A program made the position numbers and the translations under genes. A stretch of 64,000 nt of DNA from Treponema brennaborense (GTDB taxonomy: Bacteria; Spirochaetota; Spirochaetia; Treponematales; Treponemataceae). The notes beneath the pieces were generated by a model. It was not told the DNA's origin. It did no database searches and worked only from the letters and a program-made list of their open reading frames with translations. The stretch spans positions 62,001-126,000 of the forward strand of contig JAMPCJ010000003.1 of the NCBI GenBank assembly GCA_023666275.1, read 5' to 3'. Shown in pieces: positions 61,412 through 64,000 of this stretch (position 1 is its first letter; each line of letters opens with the position of its first letter).

Positions 61412-62662
61412 GCGTATATAGTGCTCGCAAACGGGCAGATTTTTGAAGGAAAGAGTTTCGGCGCCGCCGGAGTTGCAACAGGCGAGGCGGTCTTTACAAC
61501 CGGAATGACCGGATATCTGGAAACACTGACAGATCCGTCTTATTACGGTCAAATTGTCATGCAGACATTTCCGTTAATCGGAAATTACGGCGTTATACCG
61601 GATGATTTTGAAAGCTCAAAATCACACATAGCCGGATACATCGTGCGCAGCTGGTGCGAAGTTCCGTCGAATTTCCGCGCCGAAGGCACAATCGATGCAT
61701 TTCTGAAAAACAACGGCGTCATAGGCATATACGGCATTGATACGCGGCGGCTTACAAAAATAATCAGAGAATCCGGCGTCATGAATGCGAAACTTATCGC
61801 GTTTTCCGGCAATGCGGAACAAGATGCCGCGGCGGAAAAAGAATACCTGCGCCTTTCGAATCCGCCGCAGAAAAAACAGCTGCTGGATGAAATAGCATCA
61901 TTTTCAATCACGAATGCCGTTCCGGCAGTTTCCTGCGATGCGGAAAAAATAGAAAAAACCGCCGAACAGGTTTTCGAGCAGTCCGTGCGCTACCGCGCGG
62001 TGCCTGTTACCGCGGACGGATTAAAAATCAATGATCTTGCTGTTTCGGCAAAATGCGGCAAAAAAGCCGATGGTACCGCGCGCAAAGTGGTGCTGTGGGA
62101 TTTCGGGGCAAAAGCGAATATTCGGCGGGAATTGCTTAAGCGCGGATTGGAAGTGAAAATAATGCCTTGGAATGCTACCGCGGAACAAATACTTGCGGAA
62201 AAACCGGACGGCATTATGCTGAGCAACGGTCCCGGCAATCCGGCGGAAAACGCAAGCATCATACAGGAACTGAAAAAGCTTTGTGCTTCCGATATTCCGA
62301 TGTTTGGCATTTGCCTCGGACATCAGCTGCTGGCGCTTGCCCGCGGCGCAAAAACGGAAAAGCTCAAATACGGCCACCGCGGTGCAAATCAGCCGGTAAA
62401 ACAGCTGACGACCGGCCGCGTCTATATTTCAAGCCAAAACCACGGATACGCTGTTGTTTCCGATTCGCTGCCGAAAAACGCGCAGCTGCTGTTCGTTAAT
62501 ACAAATGATAATACCTGCGAAGGGATTCGCTACACGGATATTCCGGCGTTTTCTGTGCAGTTTCATCCGGAAGCTTCGGCAGGTCCTTTGGATACAGGCT
62601 TTTTGTTCGATGATTTTACGCGCTTGATGGCAGACTGCCGGCAAACCGCGGAACAAGACTGA
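61400..62662 (+). CDS. carA: Carbamoyl-phosphate synthase small subunit
   Basis: A 420-residue glutaminase subunit that feeds ammonia from glutamine to CarB for pyrimidine and arginine synthesis. N-terminal domain LANGQIFEGKSFGA...GEAVFTTGMTGYLETLTDPSYYGQIV and class I glutamine amidotransferase domain with FGICLGHQLLALARG (catalytic Cys) and HPEASAGP. It is about 30-50 residues longer than typical CarA (360-390): the excess lies in a Glu/Lys-rich linker at about 133-215. The start codon has no SD and a -10 lies 11 nt upstream. carB follows after 66 nt. Confidence 0.95.
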   Translation: MNSKAYIVLANGQIFEGKSFGAAGVATGEAVFTTGMTGYLETLTDPSYYGQIVMQTFPLIGNYGVIPDDFESSKSHIAGYIVRSWCEVPSNFRAEGTIDAFLKNNGVIGIYGIDTRRLTKIIRESGVMNAKLIAFSGNAEQDAAAEKEYLRLSNPPQKKQLLDEIASFSITNAVPAVSCDAEKIEKTAEQVFEQSVRYRAVPVTADGLKINDLAVSAKCGKKADGTARKVVLWDFGAKANIRRELLKRGLEVKIMPWNATAEQILAEKPDGIMLSNGPGNPAENASIIQELKKLCASDIPMFGICLGHQLLALARGAKTEKLKYGHRGANQPVKQLTTGRVYISSQNHGYAVVSDSLPKNAQLLFVNTNDNTCEGIRYTDIPAFSVQFHPEASAGPLDTGFLFDDFTRLMADCRQTAEQD

Positions 62663-62728
62663 TTGCCGGACAGCAACCGGAAAATTGCAAATTCACGTCC
62701 GGCATGTGCCGGTTATTCAGGAGATTTT

Positions 62729-64000
62729 ATGCCGCTGAATCCAAGCATCAAAAAGGTTATGGTTATCGGCTCCGGTCCGATTGTTATCGGGCAGGCCGCG
62801 GAATTTGATTATGCCGGAACACAGGCATGCAAAGCGCTCAAAGAACAAGGTTTGCAGGTTGTCCTGATAAATTCGAATCCGGCAACATTGATGACGGATC
62901 ATTCGATGGCCGACGCGATTTATATAGAACCGCTGATTCCCGAAACAATTAAGCGCATTATTTTGAAAGAAAAACCGGACAGTCTGCTTTCGACGCTCGG
63001 CGGACAAACCGGACTGACTCTTTCGATGCAGCTCGCGAAAGAAGGTTTTCTTGCGGAACACGGCGTGCAGCTGCTCGGCGCCCGTCCGGATACAATCGAT
63101 AAAGCGGAAGACCGCCAGATGTTCAAGGATACCATGGAATCAATCGGCGAACCGTGTATTCCTTCGAAAGTCGTTACGAATCTGGAAGATGCGCTTTCTT
63201 TCGCACAGACGATAGATTATCCGGTTATTGTACGGCCGGCGTTTACGCTCGGCGGTACCGGCGGCGGCATCGCATCGAACGAAGCCGAGCTCCGCGAAAC
63301 CGCGTCAAACGGACTGCATCGTTCTCCTATTCATCAAATCCTTGTCGAAAAATGCATTTCGGGCTGGAAAGAAATAGAATTCGAAGTTATCAGAGATGCC
63401 GGCGGAAATGTTATCACCGTTTGTTCCATGGAAAACTTTGATCCTGTCGGCGTGCACACCGGAGACAGCATTGTTATTGCTCCTGCCGTTACGCTTGCGG
63501 ACAAGGAATATCAAATGCTGCGTTCTGCCGCGCTGAATATTATTTCCGCCTTAAAAATAGAAGGCGGTTGCAACTGCCAGTTTGCGCTTAAGCCGGACAG
63601 TTTCGAATACGCAGTCATAGAAGTAAATCCGCGCGTTTCGCGCTCTTCCGCGCTTGCGTCAAAAGCAACCGGATATCCTATTGCGAAAGTTGCGGCATTG
63701 ATTGCTGTCGGATACAATCTCGATGAAATTCCGAATGCGGTTACCAAAAAAACCGCGGCGTGTTTTGAGCCGGTTCTTGATTACGTCGTTGTGAAATTCC
63801 CGAAATGGCCGTTTGATAAATTCGTATATGCAAAACGCACGCTCGGCACGCAAATGAAAGCTACCGGCGAAGTTATGGCAATCGGCATTACGTTTGAACA
63901 GGCGCTGATGAAAGCCGTCCGCGGCTGCGAAATCGGCGTGCAGTCGCTGAACTTGCCGGCATTTCGGCAGGAAAGTGACGATTCCATTATTCGGCGTGTC
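62729..64000 (+). CDS. carB: Carbamoyl-phosphate synthase large subunit, cut by the window end
   Basis: The first 424 codons of CarB are open to the last base with no stop. [66 protein letters not shown] and [27 protein letters not shown]-type ATP-grasp motifs (seen as [20 protein letters not shown]) identify it. Full CarB is about 1070 residues, so roughly 60 percent lies beyond the window. SD TCAGGAG is 7 nt before the ATG at 62729. It synthesises carbamoyl phosphate with the upstream carA product. Confidence 0.95.
   Translation, partial: MPLNPSIKKVMVIGSGPIVIGQAAEFDYAGTQACKALKEQGLQVVLINSNPATLMTDHSMADAIYIEPLIPETIKRIILKEKPDSLLSTLGGQTGLTLSMQLAKEGFLAEHGVQLLGARPDTIDKAEDRQMFKDTMESIGEPCIPSKVVTNLEDALSFAQTIDYPVIVRPAFTLGGTGGGIASNEAELRETASNGLHRSPIHQILVEKCISGWKEIEFEVIRDAGGNVITVCSMENFDPVGVHTGDSIVIAPAVTLADKEYQMLRSAALNIISALKIEGGCNCQFALKPDSFEYAVIEVNPRVSRSSALASKATGYPIAKVAALIAVGYNLDEIPNAVTKKTAACFEPVLDYVVVKFPKWPFDKFVYAKRTLGTQMKATGEVMAIGITFEQALMKAVRGCEIGVQSLNLPAFRQESDDSIIRRV

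Overview
The window (64 kb, moderate GC, dense genes on both strands) looks like chromosome from a host-associated spirochaete, most likely a Treponema. That assignment is inference from gene content: many spirochaete-type lipoproteins, flagellar FliS next to a FlgN-like protein, chemoreceptors, GGDEF-EAL signalling, MetQ/MetN/MetI-type importers, a flavin-type fumarate/urocanate reductase and InlB-repeat lipoproteins. No rRNA or tRNA gene, insertion sequence, prophage or CRISPR array was seen.

Layout. 0-6.3 kb: c-di-GMP enzyme, HD protein, S1-repeat protein and an AT-rich YobI-like membrane ATPase. 6.6-13.8 kb: FMN/FAD reductase, flagellar FlgN-like and FliS, ftsH, thiamine pyrophosphokinase, prfA. 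13.9-26.4 kb: an unrecognised 728-residue protein beside a DUF2804 protein, a beta-CASP nuclease, KDG kinase, a NAGPA-like glycosidase, an AAA ATPase, ferredoxin, a LysM plus M23 peptidase pair separated by an apparent frameshift at A8, a PEGA protein and SlyX. 26.6-34.6 kb: chemoreceptor, NADP glutamate dehydrogenase, envelope genes, Nudix, ArfB-like factor, phosphodiesterase. 34.7-41.6 kb: an iron-type ABC importer, HAD phosphatase, pyrE, an XRE regulator and a CinA-type amidase. 41.9-48.2 kb: a secreted/lipoprotein cluster, a second chemoreceptor and a lysozyme-like protein. 48.4-50.4 kb: glnA overlapping an ANTAR regulator, with a terminator-like hairpin in the glnA leader. 50.4-61.3 kb: an M20 amidohydrolase divergent from a metQNI operon, a second metNI followed by an L-2-hydroxyacid dehydrogenase, a second metQ, a GlcD-type oxidase and an aminotransferase. 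61.4-64 kb: carA and the start of carB.

The most novel signals are: (1) two short ORFs, 54377-54475 before metN2 and 57401-57469 before metQ2, sharing the peptide core FEKLVR(Q/E)NFRNG(I/L)M although their codons have diverged synonymously, so they look like a conserved leader-peptide family tied to sulphur/amino-acid uptake; (2) at least five genes (prfA, a lipoprotein, a YfcE-like phosphodiesterase, a HAD phosphatase and cinA) plus probably carA whose promoter -10 element lies 6-11 nt before the start codon with no Shine-Dalgarno site, i.e. predicted leaderless mRNAs; (3) a possible attenuator in front of glnA with an ANTAR antiterminator protein encoded downstream; (4) a two-state SD-masking leader before the iron-type importer; (5) the A8 slip site joining LysM and M23 reading frames. 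Nitrogen and amino-acid genes (glnA, gdhA, amidohydrolase, Met-type importers, aminotransferase, 2-hydroxyacid dehydrogenases, carAB) form a coherent amino-acid salvage and 2-keto/2-hydroxy-acid block.
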